DNA of 64,000 bases from Nephromyces sp. MM_2019 (Eukaryota; Apicomplexa; Aconoidasida; Nephromycida): assembly GCA_015657535.1 (NCBI GenBank), contig JADHZB010001542.1, forward strand, positions 13,037 through 77,036. Reading direction: 5' to 3'. Numbering within the stretch: the first letter of the stretch is position 1; the number at the start of each line of letters is the position of its first letter. The notes below the pieces were generated by a model. The model made no database searches and was not told the DNA's origin. It saw only the letters and a program-made list of their open reading frames with translations. The position numbers were made by a program, and so were the translations under genes. Shown here piece after piece: positions 1 through 11,981 of the stretch.

Positions 1-1265
1 GAAGTCATATACGTGAATGCTGGTTAGTTATACCCTTTTTTTACCACTATCGCTCTGATGTATACGTTTTTTTGTATGTGTGTTCCTGCCGTTTTGTTTG
101 CACACCTTACTCATGCATCATTCCTCCTGTTTGGGTATACTTTTTTTTTTCCATTGTTTTACTGCTTTTTTTAGTGATTTTGCACTTTTGTTACTATTTT
201 ATACTTATATTTTTCCTGCTTCTTTAGCTAGTGTATGCAAGCTTCTTAGCCAACCTTTTTTTCATATTCATTGCTTCTCTTTGCTTGTGGCTTCAAGCTG
301 GTAGTTGCTTTACCTCAAGCTTGTATGTATGACTTGTTTATGCCCTTAAATATGCTTCATAGATGCGTTTTCCTGCAAAAAAAAAGATAAAATTCCTGCC
401 TTTTCGTACGAATTCTTGGTGATTCTTCAGTGTGTTGCCTCTTAATGAGGTTATAGACTGTTTTATGACGGCAATTTGATGCTTTTTTGCATGCAATTGA
501 AGATGCTCTCCCAGCCTTTAACTGTTGCATTGATGATGAGTTTTTTCTCGTTCGATATTGAGTGTCTTTTTCATTATTTTTGATATTAAAAAAGCTAGTT
601 TTAAGGATTAGGAAAAAGAAGCTTTTTTATGTGCTTTTTAAACCTCTAGAGTAATGAAAATGATGAAATCCCCTTCAAAGTTGTAAACTAGTTCTTTTTT
701 TCGCCCTTTTGTGTTTTTTTCCTCGTAATAAGGGTGAGAAGTACTGAGTGTGTAGAAATAAAGCTTCAATCGCGATATATGCGTGTGTAGGGATGTATAT
801 AGGATTGTATATAAGGGTGAATAGAGGGATTATACCTAGATATCTTCAAATTTGAATATTTCTACAAAAATTATGTCTCTACTGCTCATTCAAATTTTGT
901 TTCCTTTCTATACTCTTTTGACGAAGAACCCTAGATTGGACTTCTTAACTAAAAATGACTAGTTTTCTCTTCATTTTACAGCTTTTGACATTTTTCGATA
1001 TGTTTAGTGGAGAAAATCACGACTGAATTGCTTTAATTCTTCTTTTTTCTTCCACTACCTGAGGAAACTCTCCACGGCAACCCTCTGCTTCTTCCTTCTT
1101 CAACCTTTCAAGCAAATCTCCACTAAAATGCTTTGATTCTTCTTCTTCCTTCATCTACCCATTATCTCTAATAACAATCCCTAATTAATTCACTAATCAT
1201 CCTCCTGTTTGAATTTTTCTGCATTTCATCACCTCATCTTCTTCTTCATTTCCCGCTTATATTAG
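1..1265. other. AT-rich flank, no gene resolved
   Basis: T-rich on the + strand, with poly-T runs and frequent stops. It probably holds introns or upstream exons of the gene whose 3' exons start at 1266, but no earlier exon could be fixed. A diverged direct repeat of about 35 bp (pyrimidine-rich, TTTGATTCTTCTTC type) lies at about 1026-1062 and again at about 1127-1162. Confidence 0.4.
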
Positions 1266-2261
1266 ATACCTCAATGTGGCCCTGAAGCAACAGAGGCTAT
1301 ACTCTCACTATGGAGTACTCCATGCCAGCTAAGAGACGCAGTTTGTAGGGTTGGGATTGAAGAAGGGCATCTACTGATCGAGCTTAAAGAGCACACACTA
1401 AGCATACGTGGTGGCAAGGAAAATGGTAAAAAAGGCAGGAAATTCTTGATTCCTTTGCAGGTAATCTGAAGACGAAGAGAACTTGACGATTCTTCTTGGT
1501 ATTAGAGGCTTATTTGGCCTTTTTTGTGTTAAAATTTTGTTAAAACGTTGGGAATTTAACTAGGAGGAAGGTTGGATTACACCATGAAGCCCCTTTTACT
1601 TTGATAGAATTAAGGGTATATTGAGAAGTGTGAGAAAGCTCTCTCTTTGAAAGCAGCTAGAAAGAAGAAGGTTTTTTCTTATTCGAAGATATCGAATCAA
1701 AGCTTCTAATTGAAGAAACAAAGAACGCTGCAAAGTTAGAGGATTTCTCGCGAAACATAAACGTGTAAAAAGCGATAAATTAAGGCATTTAGTATCGCAA
1801 GAAGTATATAGTTAGAGTGTAGCCTCTGCAAGCTCCTTGAATGTTTTTGCCCAATTGATGGCATGCTCTCTGTACTCTGATTTATAATGTAGAGGCTAGT
1901 GGGGTTTTTATAAGTGCGTGAGTTTGTGTGCGACATAGAGTTCCTTGCAACGGAGGAAACAAAATCTTCAATCTGTTTAATCTAGGTGGAATTTTTTGAT
2001 ATAATATACGAATGGAATTTGTCTAATACACTGCTCTCTTGACAGCCACTGATCTCGCTCCATTTCTCTCGTTTTAAACGTTAAAAAACTCGTCTTCAGC
2101 ATTTTTTTGCCCATTAGATCTCTCAATTTCCTCTCCTTGTTATCAATTTTTCATCCCGGTTTGTGATATCTCTGTTTTAACAGATCATGCGAGCTTGCTG
2201 CGAGTTGTATGGTAAGCCCAAACACAAGCCAATAATCCTGGATGTAATTGACATAGATTGA
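1266..2261 (+). CDS. 3' end of an unidentified spliced gene
   Basis: Two exons join in phase. The first is 1266-1460, 65 codons open throughout, bounded by ..ATTAG and a CAG|GTAATC donor. The second is 2184-2261, after ..TTTTAACAG, encoding a basic tail that ends PIILDVIDID before TGA. The first exon begins IPQCGPEATEAIL and later carries a Gly/Lys-rich stretch (SIRGGKENGKKGRK). Both joins are phase 0. The translation has balanced composition and conventional splice sites, which supports a real gene. No family was recognised and the 5' part was not found. The protein could be a little over 90 residues or much longer. Confidence 0.42.
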
Positions 2262-2756
2262 GCTCAACTTACCTTAAAAAAGACTGATTTCCTGGGCTGC
2301 ACACACGTGCACTTGGAGACTTTACACTTAAACATATCTAGCTACTGCCGCACACTAGCCTAAATATTGATGAAATGAGGATGTTCAGAAAAACCGTTTC
2401 TTTATTCTATGCAGAAAAACGTTATATTAACGGAAAAGGCTTTGTTAATAAGCTCAGTATCTTTATAAACCTAGAGTAACTCTTGAGGAAAGAAAGTGTT
2501 ATTTTTCTGCTTTAGGAAGAAGGGATTGAGAGATATCTTGAATGCTGCTGCATGCATTTTCGTGAGAGTTTTTGTTAATTGAAGTAGTATACGATAAAAT
2601 CTGCTTTTATGAGGGTAATACTGCGTAATCGTATGCTTTAATGTATGTTGAAATTGTATAAACTCCATTAAAAGCAGAAAAAATCTTCCTGAAAGCTTTC
2701 CTCTGCTTTTTTTTGGGAAGACGATTAGCATGAAATACACATTGGCTAGTCATAGG

Positions 2757-2882
2757 GCGAAAAAAATTGGCTTCTTTGATGTTTCAGCGTGTGGAGCAGT
2801 AAAGAGAGGTTTTTTTAGCGTTAATAAGGTGCGAAAAATATCGGCTTCTTCAGTATTTCAGTGTGCCGAGCAGCGAAGATAT
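2757..2882. repeat. Diverged tandem duplication, 74 bp period
   Basis: Two copies start at 2757 and 2831. Each reads GCGAAAAA..., then GGCTTCTT, then TTTCAG(C/T)GTG, then GAGCAG(T/C)(A/G)AAGA. The conserved core spans about 50 bp with scattered substitutions. No coding role is visible. Confidence 0.6.
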
Positions 2883-3354
2883 TCCCGCCACCAGAGCTAA
2901 CTTAGAAACCAATCTTTTTTGCTCCTTGTTAAGCATCAAGAGCAAGTTTGCTGAAGTACTTGATTCCCTGTATATCAGGCGTTTTTCACGCATAATTTGG
3001 ACTATTATTACATGAATCTGATTCGGATTTGCCTTCTCTTGGATGACTTTGAAGGTTTAAGCCTTTTAAAGCAACTTTTTAGGCAATTCTTGTGGTAAGC
3101 ACTGGAAAGTGATGGCACACACACAATTAAATCCTCTATGAATTGTTGGATTGTGTCCGTTGGTTACCTTTCATGTGTGTGTAGCGTGTGTGCGTACATT
3201 TTTTGGTCAATTACGTAGTAGTCTCTACCCTTTTGTGCTTATGATCAAGACTCTTGGCTAGTGGTCAACTCTTGACCTATTCAAGCTGATTAATAAAGTT
3301 TTGATAAATTAAGCAAAGCTTATGATGGAGGAGACCTAGAATTCCCATCTCTGA

Positions 3355-3640
3355 TCTTCAGTATAGGATGTGTGTGTGTTGCAATCACTTATTTAAAACT
3401 TCATTCCCGGTCTTCAGTATAGGATGTGTGTGTGTTACAATCACGTATTTAAAACTTCATCCCTGGTCTTCAGTATAGGGTGTGTATGTCTGTGACATCG
3501 TTATATTTACAGCATTATCCCTCATCTTCAGTCTAGAGTGTGTATGTGTGTTGCAATCGCGTATTTGAAACTTCATCCCACTTCTTCAGAATAGAGTGTG
3601 TATGTGATAACATCATATTGACAGCAATTTATACTTTCAA
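3355..3640. repeat. Five-copy tandem repeat, 56-58 bp period
   Basis: Copies begin with TCTTCAG at 3355, 3411, 3467, 3525 and 3583. Each continues TATAGGATGTGTGTGTGT, then CAATCACGTATTTAAAACTT, then CATCCC, with the later copies more diverged. Spacing is 56, 56, 58 and 58 bp. Stops occur in the frames read. It lies between two + strand gene pieces, in an intergenic or intronic position. Confidence 0.85.
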
Positions 3641-4506
3641 AATAGCTTGCCAATGTACTTCTCCTGTCTCTAAAGAGAAATGAAAATTTCTAGTGTATCC
3701 AATATTAAAGCGTTAAATCAATGAAATATTCCACTAAAACAGGCCAAACAGTGTTTTTCTCATTTCTATCGTCTATATTACATATTAACGGCCAATTATC
3801 ACACATTTTTCACTGGCAACACGGTGGGAAAACTTCGTATATACTGGAATGTTGAGTCTGCCTGTTTAACTAAAATGTACTTCTGAATGCTCATATCTAG
3901 TTTTATCATCCTTCTCCTATTTTCTGGCATCTTTCATGATTTCCGCAACTATTGGCCTAGCGGAAACTTTTTTAAGTTTTTCATGCTCTTTGCAAATTCC
4001 ATTGACTTTATTGCGTTCTAAACGGTGCGTTCGGCAGTTTTGTCTGAAAGCAACTCTTTGCTCTTGCTTTTAAAGCCAGAAATTCGCGGTTAAAAGCAGT
4101 GAATACCGGTTGATACTGAATCAACAGATTTGAGAAAATGAAAAGAATAAGTAGAGGCAGATGATCTCGCTGCTTAACAAGCAGAAATTTTTAAACCATA
4201 ATATGCAACACAATGGATATCCTCTCGGCGTTTCTACACATAGAAAAAATGTGCTGTTAGAGGAAGCTAGCATAATCCATGTTCTTTTAGTGAGGTTTTA
4301 AGCTCGATAACACACATATTGTAACTAGCTATGCGCAAGAGTTGCGGAGTATCCATCATGAAAGTTTTTCTAGGCACGCGAAATCAATAATTGTTTTGGG
4401 TTCTTTATGATTTTCAAAAAAAAGCCCAAAATTTGGCTATTTAAATGCTCAAAAATGGTAGTATGTATACCTTCTGGCATTACTGAAGTAGAAGAAAGAA
4501 CTTTAG

Positions 4507-5938
4507 CCAGAGATTCTGCTGAAATATCTGGTGAAAAAGATGTTTTTGTATGATTCAAAAATCAGTGACGAAGATAAGATTTACGCTGCTATGCGGCTGA
4601 CATTGTAATAATATGCTCACTAGGGGCTCAATAAGTTTATTACTTATTAATTTTAACCTGATCAACCCGATAAAGATATTATAATTCTAATACATTTTTT
4701 TGAAAAAATTGGTGCGTTATTTCTACAAATAGAAAAAATCCCAGTTTTATACTAGAATATACTTGGTGTATATACTTCCCGCTGTTAATTCAATTCAGTT
4801 CACGTGCAGCTGCTTCATCTTCTCAGTATATATAAATTTATGCTCAAAGTTTGTATTTTTTAATGGATTCTTTGTCAACTCCTGAGAAAAATTTGAGAAT
4901 ATCCCCAAGTGTATCCCCTCCAGTTAAAGTGATCGATTATTGTGCAAGCACCTTGGGGCATGGCATTTGCTAGCAAGACATACACTTAACAACGGTGGGT
5001 TCTCCTGTGAAAGTGTAAAATTCAGCAAAAGCTCTTTTCTCAGGAGGATGATACGCCTGCCTTGAGTAAGTGTCGGTAGCAATTGCAAGCCGAATCTTTC
5101 TTTTGCCATATGCTAGTAATGTGGAAGTTTCAGAAAGAGAGTGATAAGCTAGTAATGTGTAATGTGCCTGAACCAACTTTTAATAGCCTTTTGTGTGTTT
5201 TAAAAAATGTGGGTTTGTATTTTGTTTTTGGATAGAACTCGAGACTGATAAAAAGATTTGATTTTTTTATTTTTAAGGTTCGAGAGGGTAGTGTCTATAT
5301 CTCTTGTTCTTTGAAGCGTAAAAATGGGTGTATCAAGTAAGAACCATGTAATACTTCCTAATATTGATTTTTAAAGACTTTGTATCTTAAAAAATTCATT
5401 ATTTATCTTTTTTGTATAATAAAAATACAACTTATAAATTTTTGAAAGAGGCTCCAACTGAAAAGTCAGCCATTATAAGCTAAGGCTGTGACTAGTGTGC
5501 GAATAGGATGTCTTCGTAAAGGAATAGCATTGCATCTTGGTGAGCCCAAGGTTATGTCTGGATGTATTAGGGAAATCTAATCTATCCAAAATATGCACTG
5601 AATCTCACCTGAACGACCAGGATGATGTAGTACTCTCAGCATCTTGTCACTCGTGAAAAAATTGCTGACCTACGCGATCGTCCAAGTAGTAGCGACATCA
5701 TTACTATACTTCAAGCGGAAAATATCAAAGCGGTAAGATATTATTTGCACCTCTTTTTTGGATTTAAGTCGATAAAGTCTGTACAAGGAGTACCAATACT
5801 TTTAATTGTTTCCATTAAGATCTTAAGGTCTCAATGACGTATTTTCTACAGCCCTTATCAGGTACTTATGCACTGCAAGACTACAACAAGCTTCACAGCA
5901 GTCAACTAAAAATATGTTTGCAACAATGCATGTGCTAG
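4507..5938 (+). CDS. Unidentified multi-exon gene with very short introns
   Basis: Candidate exons are 4507-4604, 5278-5336, 5496-5539, 5571-5652, 5687-5732 and 5852-5938 (TAG stop). The last five join in consistent phase across introns of 159, 31, 34 and 119 nt, all GT...AG. The translation runs from VREGSVYISCSLKRKNG through VRIGCLRKGIALHL to DIITILQAENIKA. The terminal exon is Cys-rich and ends CLQQCMC. The first exon (PEILLKYLVKKMF...) is a lysine-rich helix-like segment, but its link to the rest is not established. No family was recognised. An overlapping + frame at 5852-6050 ends in a CPTC motif and could be an alternative terminal exon. Confidence 0.38.
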
Positions 5939-6334
5939 CCGTGCAATCCTGGCTATATGTCTCAATATATTTACAATGTTTGCGTGAAGCTTTAGATGCC
6001 CCAAAGGACTCATGTCCCACCTGCAGTACTCCTCTTGCAATTTCGTTTTAATAAGGCTAAATGCACGCAAGAGACTAAGATTTCATCAATTTCTGCTTCA
6101 AATGAGACTAGCTTTGCAAAAGTGGGACTTGTATACACCTCAGAATACTCCTCGCAGCTCAGTTCCTATACTTCAGGTGTTTCTGATAAAGACTCAAAGT
6201 TCTCGGCTGCAGCAGGGGTTGATTCTATGTTAAATTAGGCGCTGATGCTTCACCGACACACGCCTCATTGTTCGAGGTAGCAGCGGTTGATTCCAGGTTA
6301 TGAAAGGGACGGGACTTTCTACACACACACACTC

Positions 6335-6620
6335 CAATCTTTGCTGTACCATGGCTTCACTACGCATAAGGTACTGACCTTTCAACACACACTCCACAAT
6401 CTTTGCCGTACCACCGCTTCACTACACATGAGGTATTACCCTTCCAGCTCACGCCAATCTTCGCCGTACCATGGCATCACTCTACGTTATAGAAGGTACT
6501 AATCTTCCAAGATGCACACACCAGTCTTCCCTTATACCGCGGCTTGCCTCCACACAAGGTACTAACCTCACAACACACACACACGCCAATCTTCCCCTGT
6601 ACCGTCACTCAACACCCCGC
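6335..6620. repeat. Tandem repeat array, 58-67 bp period
   Basis: Copies start CAATCT (one CAGTCT) at 6335, 6397, 6455, 6522 and 6587. Each holds CTTYGCCGTACC, CTTCACTAC and AGGTACTRACCTT blocks followed by a CACACAC spacer. Period varies (62, 58, 67, 65 bp) with spacer length. The array lies 0.4 kb upstream of the RPL5 start codon. Confidence 0.8.
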
Positions 6621-6828
6621 GACCTCTTTCATCAGAACCCCCGTTTCGCGTTCACGAGCTTCCATCATCAGCATGCCTCCCAGGAGCGCCGCAAACACCA
6701 CGAACGCTTCGCACACAGCTAGCAAACCCCCCCACGCAGAGAAACGTTCGCAGGACCGTCGTTTCGTTACCCCCCTTGGCTTCATCCTATCAGGCGGATG
6801 CATCATACACACTCTTCTTGTTGCGCTA

Positions 6829-6960
6829 AATAGCCAACGTCGGAATATACGCAGTCAACCGCTGAAAAAGAGGTTGGCTATTAGTTTTCACACGTTGAAA
6901 AACCCAACCTGCCGCTGAAATAAAGAGTAGAGGTTGGCTACTAATTCTCAACTGTCAATA
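6829..6960. promoter_or_regulatory. Inverted and direct repeats upstream of RPL5
   Basis: AATAGCCAAC at 6829-6838 is the exact reverse complement of GTTGGCTATT at 6873-6882. A GAGGTTGGCTA block recurs at 6870 and at about 6935, each copy preceded by a CGCTGAAA motif. They sit 40-170 bp before the RPL5 ATG and could be promoter elements. That role is inferred from position only. Confidence 0.35.
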
Positions 6961-6999
6961 AAGAACCGCCACTTCTTTGAATCAACTGCTTCTTAGAAG

Positions 7000-9900
7000 A
7001 TGACGCTGGTAAAGGTCACTAAGGATAAAGCGCATTTTAAGCGCTATCAGGTGAAGTTTCGCCGTCGAAGAGGTGAGTTTGCCGCTAAAATGTATACATG
7101 ACGCTTTTCTTTACGTGTTTTTCTGGATTTCATTGAATCTCGAATCTGATGCGCAATACACGAGATGACAAGCCTCTGATGTGGACTGTACCAATGGTGT
7201 ACATACACTGGATGTTTGCAGTCTCGGGAGTATTACGTTTATCATTTTACGCGTTATACTGGTTTTCACCTTATAGTGGGTTGTTTTCTAGAAAGAAGCC
7301 TTGCTGGGGAGTTGTATAAGCTGATAACAGCTTATTCGCTGTGTGCGTTTTATTTTAATGCGCTTTTAGTGAGGTTTTCTCAACATAAGCTGTTTTGAAA
7401 TGAGCATTTTTGAAGGGCTGTACCCATCGTAATTTTTCTTAAAAGCTGTTTGAACTGCCAAAGACACGTGAAACTAGAGACCATGGTATACCGACGGAAT
7501 TTAGATACTACGATGGAACTTCTCTTTCGCGGGACTTTAAGCAAAGCATCACTATGCTTGCGGTCAGCTACTAGCGAAGAATCCGCGTTAAACTATAGCC
7601 GATGGGTTTTTCTACTATAATCTTTTAGTGTGTAACGGATTGCTGCTTTGCCAAATTGAATGCATGTAAAAAGCTATGCCTTGATGCTATTTAGAGCAGT
7701 AATACTCGTTTTTAATTTGATTGATGTAGGTATATGTTTAAGTGCTAACACATGCTTTATCATTTGTAGCTTTTATAATATTCTCGTTTGATCGAAATGC
7801 CACTATATACTTTGATTTAAAACATACTCCCACATGTGAAACCGGAGGAGATGGAAAGTACTGGCACAAAACGTGTAAACGTGGATTCAGTTTACTCATC
7901 AAGTAGTTCACACTATCAATACACCCAATGCACAAGAATATCCGGTCTTCTCCACTCTAGACAGCAAGTATTATCAATACTCTAGAAATCACACTATTTC
8001 TTCAAGCAAAACTTAAAAAATTATGATTTCTTTGCCTACCTCAGATGTTTAAAAGTATAAATAACATTATTTAGCTATTTTCTCTTGTCTTTTTCACGCT
8101 TTTTCATATTCTGATATGGAAGAAGCCATCCTTTTTTTGTCTCCCACTATGATTTTTACTCCGGATGAAAAACACTTGATTGTAGTAGAAGCTATGCTTC
8201 CTTGATTTGACATCAAGTTGTCGCGTTCGGGATATTAAATGAATATGCCAGGTTTAAACCGAAGATCTTGCTTTTCAATATTCGTAGTGATTATCTTCGA
8301 CCTGTCACTTGGTACAAATCCAGAAAACGATGTGTATTGCGTGAGAAAAATCGGTGATGCGATTGTTAGCTGCATCAGATTTGATGATCAATTGTTTATT
8401 CACGGAGTGAACTTGTGATTCCATATAAGATATCTGCTCGAGGTAATGCAATTCACGAAAAAGCGTAGAATATTATGCCCAGATTTACTTTAAATAGTTA
8501 TGGAAGATATTTCGAAAAAGTTTCTCTCACTTCAAAGGTTTTGGAAATTGCTAGGTATTTCGAACGATATATCTTTACAGAACTTTGCACGGCAATGAAG
8601 TGTGTGTGTTAATTTTATTCTGGTGTTTGCAAATATTGGCTAGCGAAATTGATTATTTGCATTGACTTATATAGTTTAACATCAGCTTGTGTGTAGCTAA
8701 TCTTCTCTATCTAGATTTGTGTATTAGTCCATATTTTCTATCTATTTTTATGTCTAGTACACCTGCAGTCATCCTAGCAATATGAAAAAATGAGTAATTA
8801 CCAGCATATGAAGATACCTGCTTGCGAATATATCTCAAGCATGCAAAGCGATCCAATTTGATGATTTTATGTCTGTTGAACTAGAGCTTTCTGTACATTT
8901 ATAAGGATTAGCTTTATCAATTCAAAATACATCAATATTTGCATAAACCGGAAAAAAACAAGAAAAACGTTAAGTTTCATCCGAGTGAATGTAATTATAC
9001 ATCTTCATAATTTCATTTTCAACATATAAAAATTGGCTGTGATTTTACTTACAGAGGGACGAACAGACTACAAAGCACGTCAGGGCCTTGTAATCCAGGA
9101 TAAAGGAAAATACAATTCACCAAAGTATAGGTTTGTTGTGAGAATTACCAATACGAGGATAATCTGCCAAATCCTTTATGCTACTATTCAAGGAGATCGA
9201 GTTGTTGCCTCTGCTTCCTCAACCGAGTTGCCAAAGTATGGTGTGACGGTAGGATTGACTAACTATGCAGCTGCATATTGCACGGTGAGACACTTTCTAC
9301 GATATTTTGTATGTGCAAGAATATCTGATGTTTATAAATTTTTTATGTGGAATTCACGAATGCACTTATGCGTGATTTGGCGTATTATGTGTGTCTCTTG
9401 TATTTATCTGTGTTTTTTTTTGCTTCTGTGTCTGTGTGTTGTCGGTGTAATTTATTTCATGCCTGCATATTCAAGGATTATAATCATGAATGTATATTAC
9501 CACAGCTACAGCGTTAGCATATTACTCGTATTAATTTTGCTAGTTCCTGAGTAAGATAAAAAATACCTGCAATCTTACCATTGATACCAAACAGGTGATA
9601 ATTTTTGCATATCTCACGTGTGCAGAATACACAACACGAAGCATTCTTGAACCTCTACCCATGTTGTATCTTCCTTTACGATTTCCTAATCCAAATCATA
9701 CCACGTTGCTTGATGTATTGCCTATATCCTTAACCATTACTCTCTGTGTGTGCAATAACCAAAAGATTAAAAACTCCAAAAACTGCCATCAATTATTATG
9801 AAACAGGGACTTCTGATTGCAAGGCGGCTGCTAACGCAGTTAGGGATGCTCGACTTTGTCGGAAAGACGGAAGCAGATGGAGAGGAATATCATGTGCAGC

Positions 9901-11981
9901 AAGACGATGCTGCTGTGAATCCATTTAAATGCTTGCTAGACGTTGGCATTGTTCGTACTACTACTGGTGAGTATTAGTTAGATTAGAAGGCGCTTTTAAT
10001 TGAGAATCTGTTATTTTGCTAACCTAATTCTGTGTGTGCGATCTTCATTAAATGAACTGAGCGATTTTAAAGTAGTTTTTATCCGATTAGATTAGTTTCA
10101 ATTGATAAATAGAATTGATTCGATATCTAAGATTGTGTTCAAGGTATTCTGGGGTTCAAAGAATCGAGCATTCTCCATTACTATTGTGTACATGATAGGA
10201 CTGGGTAGGAATGATTCCTTAATCATCAAATAGATTGACTCATCAACAGTTTTGGGCTGTTATAAAGATATGGTATAGAAGCTCGACTTTTAATAAAGAA
10301 GCTGCTGTTTATCTCTATTTCTGCAACTGTAAGCTTATGCATAATTAACCCCCCTCACATCTAGATATGGGAATAGTCGAACATTTGCAGCGAGTACCTA
10401 CACCGATTACAATGTACATTTTTTGTTTCGCTTATGATTGAAGACTAGTATAAGGTAATGTTATTAGAAATGTCCAGAAGTTCATTCTTCAAAATGATAC
10501 CCTAATTTCTTGCGGGATTCTACTATTAACATTTAATCAAAGATTTATGGAGAAATAATAGAATATTCATTAACAATTCTACGAATCATCATTGCAGTAT
10601 TTTTTTTTATTAGTTTCGCACAACATATATACATCAGTGATGTATAAAGAGATATAGAATTTCCTTTTTAAAACAGCTACTTATTTGATTAATTTGTTTC
10701 CTTCTCGCATGTACTATTTCTAGGAAATTGAAGGTATTTCGTTACTTTAATGCAGAGCGTTATCAATAACGTATCTGCTTGAATATCTGCTAAAACATCA
10801 ATGTTTTCCATTATTCAAGTGTATGTGCAACCATTTATCAGCTTCTTATTGTTATAAGATTGTAACTCTTATGGTTCTTTTGATTAAGCTGGTGCATCGA
10901 ATTAGAATTTTATTTGGAAATAAATTTAGCATATTTCTGCAAAATGTAAAATACATCACTACATTTCATGCATTCTCCAAACTTCTCATCTATTTCTTTA
11001 GGTCATCGCGTCTTTGGAGCTATGAAGGGTGCCTGTGATGGTGGACTGAACATTCCGCACAGTAACAAGCACTTTCCTGGTTTCAAAAAGGGTGAAAAAG
11101 AAGGTACTTACAACGCCGAAGTTCACAGAGAGAGATTATTTGGGATTCACATTGCAAAGTACATGAAAGATTTGAAAGAAGAGGATTTTGACAAGTATAA
11201 AATTCAGTTTGGGCATTACATTAAGAATAATGTAGGTCCGGATGATATTGAGAACATGTACAAGAAAGCTCACGAATCTATTCGCGAAAGTCCCGTATTT
11301 GTGAAGAAACCAGTTAAGGACGTGGAGCATATCAGGTACTCAACACCAAAGTTAACTCTGCAAGAAAGAAAGGAGAGAATTGCCGAGAAGATTTCAAAAG
11401 TAAGTGGTTTATAAAACTGGAAGTGTCGTAGAGATTGTAGATTTTCATTTATTATTCGGCGTTTATTGTGGCTCATGGTGTGTGTTTGCAGAGAAAACCT
11501 AGTTGGTAGCGATTTTAGATTATTATTTCATGCTGGGCGTCTTTTGTGGTTTATACAAAACAAAGTGCTTTATAAATATCCTTTATTCCACGAAATTGAT
11601 AAAAACGGATACGTTACAATCAAGCAAATTTTTGTTTCTCAAGTGTATGTACACATACTTACTCCTTGTTGCATATGAATTATTTATATTTTTTTGGTTT
11701 TCTATTGTATGCATTTATCTATTGCACATGGTGTGAAGAGACCCTAGTTTAATGCGTTTCGCTTCTGTTTAGTTTAGCAACTTAAAAGAAGTATTTTAAA
11801 AGTATCAGAAAATCTTCATTACAGCCGACTCTGATGGGTATAACATTTATGTTTGTATGTTTGAGTTTACAGCATATTATTGACCTTTTTGCGAAGATTA
11901 TACACAAAATCTACGATTTCTGTATTTTTGCAGTTGGATGCATTGAGAGAGAGTATTCGAGAGGCTGCGGAGGAACGGTAA
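7000..11981 (+). CDS. RPL5: 60S ribosomal protein L5 (uL18)
   Basis: Large-subunit protein that binds 5S rRNA and helps deliver it to the 60S subunit. Five exons: 7000-7072, 9055-9284, 9807-9966, 11002-11399 and 11934-11981 (TAA). They give 302 aa, close to the usual size of about 297. All joins are GT-AG and keep phase. The N terminus has the basic [14 protein letters not shown] motif, split by intron 1 after 24 codons. Exon 2 carries the [14 protein letters not shown] and [12 protein letters not shown] motifs. Exon 3 carries [12 protein letters not shown] and a [10 protein letters not shown] end. Exon 4 carries [11 protein letters not shown], the [10 protein letters not shown] loop, the YNAEVHRER motif and the eukaryote-type [19 protein letters not shown] helix. 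Exon 5 is a short charged tail ([15 protein letters not shown]). Introns are 1982, 522, 1035 and 534 nt. The start is the first ATG, and the N terminus aligns with other L5 proteins. Confidence 0.97.
7073..9054 (+). other. RPL5 intron 1 (about 2 kb)
   Basis: GTGAGT donor and ..TTTACTTACAG acceptor. The intron is unusually long compared with the 73-nt coding part of exon 1. AT-rich, no conserved RNA or second gene was recognised within it, and it ends in a poly-A/T-rich stretch. Confidence 0.9.

Larger units (their letters stand above)
2262..4506. other. No gene recognised apart from repeats
   Basis: AT-rich sequence with dense stops, holding the two tandem repeats described at 2757 and 3355. 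I see no convincing exon. It may contain the 5' part of the gene that follows. Confidence 0.4.

Noticed and set aside
1064..1159. - strand exon-like stretch starting MKEEEESKHFSGDLLERL
   Set aside because: It falls in a diverged pyrimidine repeat on the + strand, and no second exon joins in phase.
9033..9554. Long + strand open frame around RPL5 exon 2
   Set aside because: Only 9055-9284 is exon. The Phe/Tyr/Val-rich continuation is intron 2 read through from a GTGAGA donor.
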